Shown here one piece after another: positions 34,892 to 45,387 of a stretch of DNA of 64,000 bases. The DNA is from Thermoanaerobaculales bacterium (lineage in GTDB: Bacteria; Acidobacteriota; Thermoanaerobaculia; Thermoanaerobaculales; Sulfomarinibacteraceae), in the NCBI GenBank assembly GCA_035358815.1, contig DAOPQC010000006.1:56456-120455 (forward strand). The letters run 5' to 3'. The notes under the pieces were generated by a model. The model made no database searches and was not told the origin of the DNA. It was given only the letters and a program-made list of their open reading frames with translations. Positions within the stretch are counted from its first letter, which is position 1. Each line of letters begins with the position of its first letter. A program made the position numbers and the translations under genes.

Positions 34892-36571
34892 TCACACCCC
34901 GGGCTGGCAGAAGCAGGAGGAGCGCAGCGTGGTGTCCGCGCCCTCCCACGCCTTCGCGAACTGCGCCTCGACCTGCCCGGCCTCCGCGGTCCTGCCCTGC
35001 AGCCGCAGCGCCCGCCCGAGGCCGTACAGCGACCAGCCGTTGCCGGGCAGCCGCGCGAGGTCCTCGCGGTAGACCGCCTCGGCGTCGGCGTGCCGGCCCT
35101 CCATCAGCAGGGTGGCGCCGAGGGCGTGCCGCACCGGCTGGATCCAGTCCGGCGGCTCGTCGTAGCGGAGCTGATCCTCCCGCGCCGTCGCCTCATAGAG
35201 CGCCGCGATCCCCTCGCCCTTGCGCCCCTCCCGGTAGAGGATCTCGCCCTCGACGAGCCGGTCGGCGACGTTCAGAATGTCGTGGGCGCGGTTGTTGCCA
35301 AAGGTCGCGTCCTCGGCGACCGCGGTCCTCGCTGCAAGAAACGCCCGCTGCTCGGCGCGCGCCTCCTCCGGCCGGCCGAGAGCTGCAAGCGCCACCGCGC
35401 GGGCGGCGAAGTGCAGCGAGCGCGTGAGCGGGATGGACGACGGTGGCTCCGGCTCGGCGAGGATCTCCTGCCAGCGGCCGAAGCGCAGCATCACCTCGTA
35501 CGGCATGGCGATGAAGCCGTCGGCCCAGCTCGCGTTCGCCCGCAGCCAGTCCTCCGGGATGTCGGCGACCATGTCACGGATCGTGGTCAGGGCAATCTCG
35601 CTGCGGCCGATCATCATCGCGGCGTACGCCTTCATGTGACGGTTGTGCGAGATGTAGAGGCGGTAGAAGTCGGGCGGAGCAGGAGCCAGCTCACGGTAGG
35701 CGCGATCGGCCTCGATGGCTCTGGTGTTGGCCTCGATGGCCTGCTCCCAGCGACCACGGCGGACGTCGATGTGCGACGGCATGTGGACGAGGTGCCCGAG
35801 CCCGGGCGTCAGGTCGCGCAGGGTGTCGGCGGCGGTATCCGCGCGGCCCGGATCGTCCGACGCCTCGACGGCGTGGATGTAGAGGTGCAGGGCGAGCGGG
35901 TGCCGCGGGTGGCGCGCGAGGACCTCCTCGACCACGCCGACGATCTGCGGCGTCCACTCCTTGGGCTCGCCGGCCTGAGTCCAGAGATCCCAGGGATGGA
36001 GATCCATCAACGACTCGGCGTACAGCGCACCGACGTCGCCGTCGTCGCGGAAGCGGCCGTAGGCCGCGGCCATCGCGTCGGCGAACGCCTGGTCGAGCGG
36101 CGCGCGGTCGGCCGGCTGGGGCGAGGCGTAGCGCACCGCCACGGCCTCGATCAGGGCGCGGTCCGGCCCATCCTCGAGCGACGCTGCCAACCGCAGGGCC
36201 TCGCTCGCGGCGGCGAAGGCCGCGGCCTCACGGTGCGGCGGCACCGCCGGGTTGTTGATGTGCGGTCCGTTCCCATACGCGATTCCCCACCGCGCCATCG
36301 CGCAGCCGGGATCCAGCTCGGCGGCGCGCTGGAACGAGCGGATGGCCTCGTCGTGGTTGAAGGCATAGAGAAAGGCGAGCCCCTGATCGAAGAAGGACTG
36401 TGCCTCGGGCGAGTCGGTGTCGACAACCCGGTGGTGCGCGCCGAGCCCTGCAAAGCGAGGCTCTGAGGGCGTCGAGCTCCCCGTCCCGGCGACCCCGCAG
36501 GCGGTCACGTACCCGATGAACGCGGCAAGCAGGCAGACCCGGCCGAGCCGGTTGATGAACGTGGTCCCCAT
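34892..36571 (-). CDS. TPR-repeat lipoprotein
   Basis: 559 aa. Signal segment with a lipobox-like end (VTACG), so probably a lipoprotein. The body is almost entirely helical TPR/SEL-like repeats (FFDQGLAFLYAFNHDEAIRSF, LHLYIHAVEASDDPGRA, LHFAARAVALAALGRPEEARA). The HAVEASDDP and MPSHIDVRRGRWEQAI segments are conserved in a large family of exported TPR proteins in environmental bacteria, with no assigned role. It is convergent with the hydrolase gene. The C-terminus ends with a CFC motif. Confidence 0.8.
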   Translation of the reverse strand: MGTTFINRLGRVCLLAAFIGYVTACGVAGTGSSTPSEPRFAGLGAHHRVVDTDSPEAQSFFDQGLAFLYAFNHDEAIRSFQRAAELDPGCAMARWGIAYGNGPHINNPAVPPHREAAAFAAASEALRLAASLEDGPDRALIEAVAVRYASPQPADRAPLDQAFADAMAAAYGRFRDDGDVGALYAESLMDLHPWDLWTQAGEPKEWTPQIVGVVEEVLARHPRHPLALHLYIHAVEASDDPGRADTAADTLRDLTPGLGHLVHMPSHIDVRRGRWEQAIEANTRAIEADRAYRELAPAPPDFYRLYISHNRHMKAYAAMMIGRSEIALTTIRDMVADIPEDWLRANASWADGFIAMPYEVMLRFGRWQEILAEPEPPSSIPLTRSLHFAARAVALAALGRPEEARAEQRAFLAARTAVAEDATFGNNRAHDILNVADRLVEGEILYREGRKGEGIAALYEATAREDQLRYDEPPDWIQPVRHALGATLLMEGRHADAEAVYREDLARLPGNGWSLYGLGRALRLQGRTAEAGQVEAQFAKAWEGADTTLRSSCFCQPGV

Positions 36572-36809
36572 CGCGTCACCCTCCTCGCCGCGCTTCGCAG
36601 GGGGCGTTCGGGCGACACGGGCAAGGTGCCGACCGACCCGAATCCGTGGTGGTGGCTGCGCGCCGGCGGTTTCCCACCCTCAATCTCGAGGCGGGTGCTT
36701 CGTATTCCGCAGCCGGTTCGATCGGGGACTCCGGCCGTGGCCGGCAGGATGCGCGCCCCGACACGTCACGGCAGGCAGGATGCCCGCCTCCACAATGGGC
36801 AGGGGGCGG
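36572..36809. repeat. Intergenic region with diverged family A copies
   Basis: Two diverged copies of the palindromic element lie at about 36740-36800 (CCGGCAGGATGCGCGCC and GGCAGGCAGGATGCCCGCC, then TCCACAAT). No gene is visible. The element sits just after the stop codon of the gene at 36810, as it does at other gene ends in this window. Confidence 0.6.
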
Positions 36810-37751
36810 TCAGCTGCCGGTCGCGGCCGGCTCCTCGATGGCGGCCTCGCCCTCGCCGGGCTGCATGAAGCCGCCGAGCAGCGGTCCGAGCATGCCCTGG
36901 ATCGCCTGCTCGAGCTGCTCGGAGGTCTCGACCGACTCGAGCTGGGTCAGCAGGCCGTCGACCATCCCGATCACGGCCATCGCCTGCGCCGACCCTTGGG
37001 CGACCTCCTCGTCGGTGAGGGAGGCGAGCTTCTGCTTCGCTGCAGCCACCTTCTCGTTCCAGTCCGCGGCCATCTCGCTCGGCACCCAGCGGCCCTCGAC
37101 CCGGGTGAGCGGCAGCTCCTCCGGCTCCTCCCCCGGCGCGGTCATGCGCAGGGTCGCCTGGTCGCCATCGCGGGAGACGACCTCGACCGTGGTCTGGCGA
37201 AGCCTGGCCGCGAACTCGCGCTCGAAGGCATCGTCGCCGCGCGCCTTGGACGTCTCGGCAGCAAGGTTCATGAGCTCCCGGCCGGTGGTCGCGAGGTAGC
37301 GCTCCCAGTCGACCGTCTTGAGGGTCTCCAGCCGCGACACGTCGCTTGAAACGAAGCTGTCGAGGACGCCGATCACGGAGTCCCAGCCGTCCTCGATCCG
37401 CTGGCGCTGTTCACCGGTCGACTGGACGATCGAGCTCGAGAGGATGATCGCCTTCTTGTCGTGCAGAATGCCGACCAGCCTACGGCCGAGGCCGAAGGCC
37501 GCCTGCCAGACCGCAGGGTCCATGCGGCCGGCGAAGGCGTGGGTCAGCTCGGTGATGTCCCGCTGGTAGGTGGGCGGCAGCGCCTGCCACAGCACCTCGG
37601 GGTGGCGGTCGGCGAGGGCCGCGGCGACCGTTCGCGCGGTGCCGTCCGGCGTGTCGGGGATCTCGATCGGATGCGCCGGCGCGGCGACCGCGATCAGGAG
37701 AAAGGCAACGATCGGGAGGAGCAGGCTCGTCGGATGCGAGCGGTGGTGCAT
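36810..37751 (-). CDS. Exported protein of unknown function
   Basis: 313 aa from ATG 37751, preceded by GGAAAGGGGTTTGCC. Signal peptide about 1-27 (ending APAHP). The body is mostly helical and polar (VAAALADRHPEVLWQALPPTYQ; KAIILSSSIVQ; EVVSRDGDQATLRM), with a C-terminal Ala/Glu-rich tail. I do not recognise the family. It could be a periplasmic DUF-type protein seen in planctomycete and acidobacterial genomes. No operon partner is evident. Confidence 0.7.
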   Translation of the reverse strand: MHHRSHPTSLLLPIVAFLLIAVAAPAHPIEIPDTPDGTARTVAAALADRHPEVLWQALPPTYQRDITELTHAFAGRMDPAVWQAAFGLGRRLVGILHDKKAIILSSSIVQSTGEQRQRIEDGWDSVIGVLDSFVSSDVSRLETLKTVDWERYLATTGRELMNLAAETSKARGDDAFEREFAARLRQTTVEVVSRDGDQATLRMTAPGEEPEELPLTRVEGRWVPSEMAADWNEKVAAAKQKLASLTDEEVAQGSAQAMAVIGMVDGLLTQLESVETSEQLEQAIQGMLGPLLGGFMQPGEGEAAIEEPAATGS

Positions 37752-37846
37752 GGCAAACCCCTTTCCGGCGTTTCGTCGCGCCATTCTCGCACACGCGCGC
37801 CTCGCGTCGACTGCCGATCCCGAAGGCGGCGTCGGGCGCCGCCACC

Positions 37847-37893
37847 CGGTCCCGCTCCCGGGCCGGTCGCACGGCCGGCCGGGAACGGGACCG
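37847..37893. other. Strong GC-rich hairpin downstream of the DUF6569 gene
   Basis: Arms 37847-37866 (CGGTCCCGCTCCCGGGCCGG) and 37875-37893 (CCGGCCGGGAACGGGACCG) pair over 19 bp with one mismatch and one bulge, loop 8 nt. It lies 60 bp beyond the stop codon of the minus-strand gene ending at 37953. No U-run follows, so it is either a hairpin that protects the transcript 3' end or a factor-assisted terminator. Confidence 0.5.
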
Positions 37894-37952
37894 ATGGCCA
37901 GCACCGTCACGACACTGGCGACGCGCCGGGCGAGCCGCAGCCAGCCGTCACC

Positions 37953-38948
37953 TCAGCTCCGGTAGGAGCGGCGGCGGGCAGACAAGCTCGCCAGGCCGCG
38001 GCCGTCGTCGTCCTGCGCCGGCGCCTCACGCTCGACGGTGAACACCGCCAGGTGGACAAGGCGCTCGTCGTGGACGAGACCGCCGCCGACCAGGCCGCCG
38101 GCCGACAGACGAACGGTGGTGCCGACGCCGACCGCGGGGTAGCTCTCGACGTTGGCCGCGGCTGCGGCGTCGAGCAAGGCGCGGGCCCGCGAGCCGTCGG
38201 CCGCCGGACGATCGCCCTCCGCCGACCTCAAGGCGTCGACGGCATAGCTGCGCACCAGCTTGGGGAGCATCGCGCGCAGCGTCGAGCCGTGATCGAAGAG
38301 GTCGAAGCCCGCCGGCTCGCCGGCGATGGCGAAGAGGGCCCCGAGCTGGCGCTCGACCGGCCGGAAAGCTGCCACGTACTCGTCGATCCGCGGACGGTGA
38401 GCCTCGAAGATGTCGCCCATCGCCCGGGTCGGCGAGTGGACACCGAGTGTCTGGGCGGCGCAGCCGATGTCGTGCCACACCCGAGTCTGGTCGGCGCGCG
38501 GGGCGCCCTCGTGGAGCAGGCAGTCGCTCACCGTGGCCGCCTTGGCGGCGCGGGCGCTCGCCACGTGCATGCGCTCGGAGACCTGGGCGTCCCGGGTCGC
38601 GTACCGCCAGCGGCCGGCCTCGACGCACGAGACCGGGATCACGGTAGTGGTGCGGGCCGGCGCCAGGATGGTCAGGTTGGTGGTGCGGTTCTGCTTGGCG
38701 CCGACCAGCTCCTCGCCCTCGAAGATGAGCACCGGCAGGTCGGCCGAGTTGATGAGCTTGAGCTCCGGGACGTGGCCGTGCTCGGAGACCTCGGTGACCC
38801 TGGCCAGCCCCGCCCGCAGCGCCTCGCCGAGCAGCAGGTAGGCGACGCCGTCCCCGTGCTCGGCCAACAGCGGGTGCATGGCCAGGCTGCCGTGCCGCTG
38901 TGCCTCTCCGATCTCCATTTCTTTCAGTGAGTTCCCTATCGCGTTCAT
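37953..38948 (-). CDS. DUF6569 (ARPP-1-like) family protein
   Basis: 331 aa from ATG 38948, preceded by GGGGGGTGCTC. Conserved family features: PLLAEHGDGVAYLLLGEALRAG, LVGAKQNRTTNLTILAPA and PVSCVEAGRW. I recognise the DUF6569/ARPP-1 domain, which comparative genomics has linked to conflict or RNA-related systems, without known biochemistry. No signal peptide. It is driven by a near-consensus promoter and divergent from a long MerR-like regulator, so the pair looks like a regulated response unit. Confidence 0.8.
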   Translation of the reverse strand: MNAIGNSLKEMEIGEAQRHGSLAMHPLLAEHGDGVAYLLLGEALRAGLARVTEVSEHGHVPELKLINSADLPVLIFEGEELVGAKQNRTTNLTILAPARTTTVIPVSCVEAGRWRYATRDAQVSERMHVASARAAKAATVSDCLLHEGAPRADQTRVWHDIGCAAQTLGVHSPTRAMGDIFEAHRPRIDEYVAAFRPVERQLGALFAIAGEPAGFDLFDHGSTLRAMLPKLVRSYAVDALRSAEGDRPAADGSRARALLDAAAAANVESYPAVGVGTTVRLSAGGLVGGGLVHDERLVHLAVFTVEREAPAQDDDGRGLASLSARRRSYRS

Positions 38949-38964
38949 GAGCACCCCCCAAAGT

Positions 38965-39030
38965 CGACATGATATTGTCGCTAGTTGACAGTATAATAAC
39001 ACTGCCATTGAAAGTCAACAGGATTTGACA
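38965..39030. promoter_or_regulatory. Divergent promoter/operator between the DUF6569 and MerR-like genes
   Basis: On the minus strand, TTGACT (39013-39018) and TATACT (38990-38995) are separated by 17 bp, an almost consensus sigma70-type promoter for the DUF6569 gene. The same stretch is full of TTGACA/TGTCGA half-sites: CGACA-N6-TGTCG (38965-38980), TGTC-N7-GACA (38976-38990) and GTCAA-N6-TTGAC (39014-39029). The dyads overlap both promoter elements, as expected of a regulator binding site. The stretch is distinctly AT-richer than the genome average. Confidence 0.75.
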
Positions 39031-39062
39031 GTCGTTTCCCCGGCCACTAGATTGGACTCGTG

Positions 39063-40004
39063 ATGTTGGAGGAGCGGACCTACACCATGGAGGAGATCGA
39101 GCGCGAGACCGGCCTCGACCGGCGGACGATCGCCTACTACGTGCAGGCCGGCCTCCTGCCCCGGGTCGGCCGCCGCGGGCCGAAGACCCGGTACCCGCAG
39201 CAGTTCCTCGACCGCCTGAGGTTCATCCAGAAGATCCGCGGCCTGCAGGACCGGGGCCAGCTCGGCAACTACACCCTCGACGACATCCGGGAGATTTTCG
39301 AGACGGTGCCCGACGGGCTGATCGCGGACATCGTCGCCGGCCGCGAGCCGCTCGAGATCGCGCCCTACGGCGGCACCCTCCGGCGCCGCGCAGAGGGGCT
39401 CGGCTCGCCGCGCGAGCGGATCGAGCGGATGCGCCGTCTCAGCGAAGGCCGGAGCTCGCCGGACGACGAGCCGGCGCCGCTGATGGAGGCCCTCAGGGGG
39501 CCGGCGTCGGACCCGGAGCCGAGGCTGATGCGCTCCCCAGACATGGATGGCCTCCGGGCGCTGCGTGAGGTGCGGCTGAGGTCCAGCCGCTCCGGCATGA
39601 CGAAGCTGCACGCCACACCGCCCGAGGTCGAGGCGCCGCCGCCAGCGGCAGCGGCCGAGGGTGAGAGCCGGCTGTTCATCGATCTCGACGAGGCCCCGGC
39701 CGAGCTCGAGCTGCGCCGGGTCTCGGAGGATGCCGGCCTCGGAGCGGCCGCGCAGCCCGTTCTCCGGCAGGCGCCCCTGCCCGAGCCGCCCCACCCGCTC
39801 GTCCGGCTGCTCGCCCGGCTCGACCGGGCGGCGGGACAGGCCCCGCAGGGAGCGATCGCCGAGAGCTGGACCCGCGCCGAGGTGACGCCCGGCATCGTGC
39901 TGACCGTGCGAGGCCTCCACCCGGACGCGGCGCCGCTGCTCGAGCGGGTCGCGCGCCTGCTCCGCGGCATCATCGAGGCCGGCCGCGGGCAGAGAGACGA
40001 CTGA
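39063..40004 (+). CDS. MerR-family transcriptional regulator with long C-terminal region
   Basis: 313 aa from ATG 39063. The N-terminal winged helix is MerR-like: YTMEEIERETGLDRRTIAYY, then QAGLLPRVGRRGPKTRYPQ and a dimer helix (FIQKIRGLQDRGQLGNYTLDD). MerR proteins are usually 120-280 aa; the 200-residue C-terminal extension here is Pro/Glu/Arg-rich, mostly disordered, with a short conserved-looking end (GIVLTVRGLHPDAAPLLERV). It is divergent from the DUF6569 gene and likely controls it. The inducer is unknown. Confidence 0.82.
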   Translation: MLEERTYTMEEIERETGLDRRTIAYYVQAGLLPRVGRRGPKTRYPQQFLDRLRFIQKIRGLQDRGQLGNYTLDDIREIFETVPDGLIADIVAGREPLEIAPYGGTLRRRAEGLGSPRERIERMRRLSEGRSSPDDEPAPLMEALRGPASDPEPRLMRSPDMDGLRALREVRLRSSRSGMTKLHATPPEVEAPPPAAAAEGESRLFIDLDEAPAELELRRVSEDAGLGAAAQPVLRQAPLPEPPHPLVRLLARLDRAAGQAPQGAIAESWTRAEVTPGIVLTVRGLHPDAAPLLERVARLLRGIIEAGRGQRDD

Positions 40005-40275
40005 TCACCCGGCCGGCCGGCCGCACCTTGGGACGAGACGGTGCCCCGCCCGCCCATCTCCGTGCCCGTGCCCACCACCGTCTCCGCCCAAGGGCTGCGC
40101 CCCGCGCCGACGGCTCGTCGCGAGGCCGTCCCTCGTTTTCGAGGGGCGGCTCCGCGTGCGCCGACGGAGTCGTTTCCCTACCTTATGACCACAGTCACAT
40201 TCAGCAATCCAATCCCGCGCTAGGTTCGCAGGCGACCATCACGGCTCGCAGACCGTCAAACCGCTGGAGGCTGGC

Positions 40276-41160
40276 ATGGAGATCAGGTGGGGTTCGGTGC
40301 TTCGGAGGGCGGCGGTGACGCTCGGAGCGACGGTCGTCGGCGCCGTCGGCATTCACGGCTACGAGCGCTACAGCCAGAACGACGACGCGACCTGGTGCCG
40401 GGAGTGCCACGGCGACTTCCGCGCCAGCAGCTACGTGTCGCTGTCCGACGGACAGCCGTGGGGCAACCTCCACGAGGTCCATCGGTCGACCATGCTCAGC
40501 GGGGACTGCGACGCCTGCCACATCGGGAGCTCGCGGCTGCCGGTGTACCTCGATCAGTCCACCGGCGGCGATGGGCTGGAGCCGAAGTCGTGCGTCGGCT
40601 GCCACGGCGCCAACCCATCACCGGGCAATCCGAGCAACGGCCTCTGGGGAGCCGGCCTGAGAGCCCACCACGCCAACGCCGGGGTGGGACCCGACTCCAA
40701 CGGCTTCACCTGCGCGACCTGCCACTCGGGAGATCCGACGCCGCCGGCAGAGAACATCGACCCGTCGTACTACTTCTCGCCAGACCCATCCCACCCCAGC
40801 AAGCCCACCGACCCGTGCAACCCCGCCCCGGGGTTCCCGGAGCACTTTGCGGCCTCGGTGATCGGGCTTGACAACGACGGCGACCTGCTCTACGACGAGG
40901 CCGACCCGAGCTGCGCGGTCTCCCCTACCCCGACGCCGACCAGAACGCCGACCGCCACCGCGACGCGAACCCCCACCCCGACGCCGACCGGCCCGCCGTC
41001 CGCGACGCCGACGCCCACCACGACGTTCACGCCCGTCAACACCCCCACCATCACCCCGACACCCACCATCACCCCCACCCCGACGCCGAACCCGAACCTG
41101 CTCTTCATGGACGGCTTCGAGTCGGGCGACACCTCGGCCTGGAGCGTGACCTCGGGGTAG
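40276..41160 (+). CDS. Tetraheme cytochrome c with PT-rich stalk and DGFESG C-terminal tag
   Basis: 294 aa, ATG 40276 after GGAGGCTGGC. N-terminal signal/anchor segment (about 10-27) is followed by four CxxCH heme motifs: CRECH (41-45), CDACH (78-82), CVGCH (106-110), CATCH (146-150), with extra His residues that can be sixth ligands. Residues about 217-275 are a Thr/Pro stalk (PTPTPTRTPTATAT-type), then NLLFMDGFESGDTSAWS and VTSG. The layout (heme head, extended stalk, terminal tag) suggests an exported electron-transfer protein held at or released from the cell surface. Followed by a convergent Fe-S protein gene. The intergenic 40005-40275 holds nothing recognisable. Confidence 0.85.
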   Translation: MEIRWGSVLRRAAVTLGATVVGAVGIHGYERYSQNDDATWCRECHGDFRASSYVSLSDGQPWGNLHEVHRSTMLSGDCDACHIGSSRLPVYLDQSTGGDGLEPKSCVGCHGANPSPGNPSNGLWGAGLRAHHANAGVGPDSNGFTCATCHSGDPTPPAENIDPSYYFSPDPSHPSKPTDPCNPAPGFPEHFAASVIGLDNDGDLLYDEADPSCAVSPTPTPTRTPTATATRTPTPTPTGPPSATPTPTTTFTPVNTPTITPTPTITPTPTPNPNLLFMDGFESGDTSAWSVTSG

Positions 41161-41212
41161 GATCCGGCGTTCGCGTCCGGGGCCGGCGTCTGGGAAGGCC
41201 GCGCCGGCCCGG

Positions 41213-42406
41213 TCAGTGCGCTGCGTCCTCCGGGTGAGCGCCGCGGCGGGCCGCCATCTTGAGGCCCTCCCACACCAGCCAGCCGCGCATCGCGGCGCCC
41301 TTGAGCCGGCCGTGCCGGTGGTCGACGCGGTCGAGGCTCCAGTCGATCAGCGTGCCAGGAGGTGTGAGGCGGTCGCTCTCCGGCCGCGGCACGAGGCGGA
41401 TCGCATCGTACGGGCAGGCCAGGGCGCACACCCCGCAACCGATGCACCGCCCCTGGTCGACGACATGGCCGCCGCCATCGGAGCTGATGGCCGACACCGG
41501 GCACCGGCCGCCCTCGCAGTCGCCGCAGTCGGTGCACGCCTCGAGGTCGATCACCGAGGCGTAGTTGGAGCGCGCGAGCATGTACGGCGCAGCGTGCTCG
41601 TTGACCGCGCGCAGGAACCCGCAGCAGCAGGAGCAGCAGTTGCAGACGAAGAACGGCTCCCGCTGGAAGTTGTAGGTGCAGTGAACCAGGCCCTCCTCCT
41701 CGAGCCGGTCGAGCAGCTCGAGGGCCTCCTGCTTGGTGATCTCGCGGCCCCACGGCGGGCTGCCCTCATAGGCGTTTGGCTCCTTGGAGAACGACATGCA
41801 GGTCTCGAGCGTGTGGCTGCAGGGCCTGCCCAGCAGCGCCTGCTCCGTGCGGCACAGGCAGTCGGCGACGCGAAACGAGCTGCAGCTGGAAAGCAGCGCC
41901 TTGAGGTCGTCGTAGGCCAGGATCTCGGCCCGCGCCTCGATGCGGCGGTTCACCGGGATGACGCGGGCGAGTGCGGGCGCCACCCGGCCGAGCGAGCCGA
42001 GCAGGGTCGGCGCGTAGGCTTCGAAGAGCTCGGCCAGCTCGCGATCGATGTGGTTGAGCTGGAACTCCCAGATGCCGACGATGAACGGCGCGAGGCAGTA
42101 GTAGCGGCGGCCGCGCTGCCTGAAGGAGAAGATCTGCCCGCGCGCGGCCATGCCGTCGAGCGCGCCGCGAACCTCTTCAGTGGGCCTGTGAAGCCGGCGG
42201 GCGACCATGGCCGCGGTCTCGGGCAGGGGCTTGAGCCGGAGCGCCATGGCCGCGTCCTCGGGCCGGAAGATCTTGCGCAGGATGGCGAGCTCGACTCCGC
42301 TGTCGGTGGCCGGGTAGCCGTGCGGGAGCCCGTCGAGCGCGCGCGCCAGCCGCACGTAGACATCGGCGGCAGGCGTACCTCGCGCCGCGCGCGAAACGAC
42401 CGCCAT
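41213..42406 (-). CDS. Cys-rich 4Fe-4S ferredoxin-domain protein
   Basis: 397 aa from ATG 42406, preceded by GGGGGGCCA. No signal peptide. The N-terminal half has a winged-helix-like segment (PETAAMVARRLHRPTEEVRGALDGMAARG) that may bind DNA or a protein partner. A central cluster of Cys (FFVCNCCSCCCGFL) is unusual, and two 2[4Fe-4S] motifs follow (ACTDCGDCEGGRCP and CIGCGVCALACP). It looks like an Fe-S electron carrier or redox sensor. Convergent with the tetraheme cytochrome. Confidence 0.8.
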   Translation of the reverse strand: MAVVSRAARGTPAADVYVRLARALDGLPHGYPATDSGVELAILRKIFRPEDAAMALRLKPLPETAAMVARRLHRPTEEVRGALDGMAARGQIFSFRQRGRRYYCLAPFIVGIWEFQLNHIDRELAELFEAYAPTLLGSLGRVAPALARVIPVNRRIEARAEILAYDDLKALLSSCSSFRVADCLCRTEQALLGRPCSHTLETCMSFSKEPNAYEGSPPWGREITKQEALELLDRLEEEGLVHCTYNFQREPFFVCNCCSCCCGFLRAVNEHAAPYMLARSNYASVIDLEACTDCGDCEGGRCPVSAISSDGGGHVVDQGRCIGCGVCALACPYDAIRLVPRPESDRLTPPGTLIDWSLDRVDHRHGRLKGAAMRGWLVWEGLKMAARRGAHPEDAAH

Positions 42407-42438
42407 TGGCCCCCCAGGCGCCGTGCCGTGCGGCGCCG

Positions 42439-42573
42439 TCACTCCTCCTGCTCGCTCGATTCGGTGGTGTTCTTCTTCTCGATCCGACGGGCGCGCTTGT
42501 CGGCCTTCTTCTGCTGCTTCTCGACCTCTCGCCGCCGCTTCTCGAACTTGTAGGATCCGGTCTTGCGTGCCAC
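42439..42573 (-). CDS. 44-aa highly basic conserved-type small protein
   Basis: Read directly: GTG 42573 with GGAGGGAGCG just upstream, stop TGA at 42439. The product starts VARKTGSYKFEKRRREVEKQ and continues QKKADKRARRIEKKN to a Glu-rich end, a single charged coiled-coil-like helix. Similar short basic proteins (starting MARKT-YxFEKRQ) occur widely in Acidobacteria-like and deltaproteobacterial genomes with no known role. It lies between the Fe-S protein and the channel gene. Confidence 0.7.
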   Translation of the reverse strand: MARKTGSYKFEKRRREVEKQQKKADKRARRIEKKNTTESSEQEE

Positions 42574-42663
42574 CCGCTCCCTCCTGTGACGCGATGTCTG
42601 CACCTCGGCCGGTCTCGGACGGCGCCGTTTGCGGTCGCTGCGAGCCGCCCCGAGTAGGCTAAG

Positions 42664-43557
<894 letters not shown>

Positions 43558-43564
43558 AGCCAAC

Positions 43565-43591
43565 AAAAAACCCCTCCGCGAAGGAGGGGTT
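43565..43591 (-). terminator. Rho-independent terminator of the RRM gene
   Basis: Minus-strand hairpin with 9-bp stem (AACCCCTCC / GGAGGGGTT, 43591-43583 and 43577-43569) and a 5-nt loop, followed by a T6 run (43570-43565). It lies 22 bp beyond the stop codon of the RRM gene at 43613 and 8 bp after the channel stop, so it may also serve the channel transcript in the other direction. Confidence 0.9.
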
Positions 43592-43612
43592 CGAGCAGGC
43601 TCCTGCGGGGGC

Positions 43613-43876
43613 CTACCAGCGGTCGCGGCGCTTCTCCTGCGCGACGTCGACCCGGATGGTCCGGCCGTCGAGCTCGGTGTTGTTGAGCGCGGCGATCGCC
43701 TTGTCAGCGGCGTCGTCGTCCTCGAACGTCACGAACCCGAAGCCCCGTGAACGGCCCGAGTCGCGGTCGGTGATGACCGCGGCCTCGGTGATCGTACCGA
43801 ACGGCGAAAAGGCCTCGCGGAGGCCCCGCTCGTCGGTGTTCCAACTCAGACTTCCAACGAACAACTTCTTGGCCAT
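43613..43876 (-). CDS. RRM-type RNA-binding protein
   Basis: 87 aa. Single RNA-recognition motif with RNP2 LFVGSL (5-10) and RNP1 RGFGFVTF (44-51), the aromatic RNA-stacking residues intact, and a short basic C-tail (EKRRDRW). Bacterial members resemble the cyanobacterial cold-inducible Rbp proteins. The Shine-Dalgarno is GGAGAGAGAGAG. Its downstream neighbour in the same direction is not coded; upstream, on the same strand, is the DEAD-box helicase gene. Probably an RNA chaperone, perhaps cold-responsive (inference). Confidence 0.93.
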   Translation of the reverse strand: MAKKLFVGSLSWNTDERGLREAFSPFGTITEAAVITDRDSGRSRGFGFVTFEDDDAADKAIAALNNTELDGRTIRVDVAQEKRRDRW

Positions 43877-43960
43877 GCTCTCTCTCTCTCCTTTGAGTCA
43901 CCGCCCGTTCCGGGCGTGCTCACGTCTCGAATCACTGCGGGGCACCCGCCCGCTGAAGGG

Positions 43961-43983
43961 AGTCCAGCCACGGTGGCTGGACT
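43961..43983. other. Perfect hairpin between the helicase and RRM genes
   Basis: AGTCCAGCCAC-G-GTGGCTGGACT forms a perfect 11-bp inverted repeat around one base; the real loop would use about 3-5 of those bases. It sits 27 bp after the helicase stop and 85 bp before the RRM start on the same strand, so it could act as a weak terminator of the helicase transcript or as a structure in the RRM leader. No U-run is present. Confidence 0.5.
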
Positions 43984-44010
43984 AGGACGCATCATCATAG
44001 CACCTTTCTC

Positions 44011-45387
<1,377 letters not shown>

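Noticed and set aside
40925..41095. PT-rich part of the cytochrome gene as a minisatellite
   Set aside because: Although repetitive, it keeps the reading frame and codes a stalk between the heme domain and the tag; a structural role explains it.
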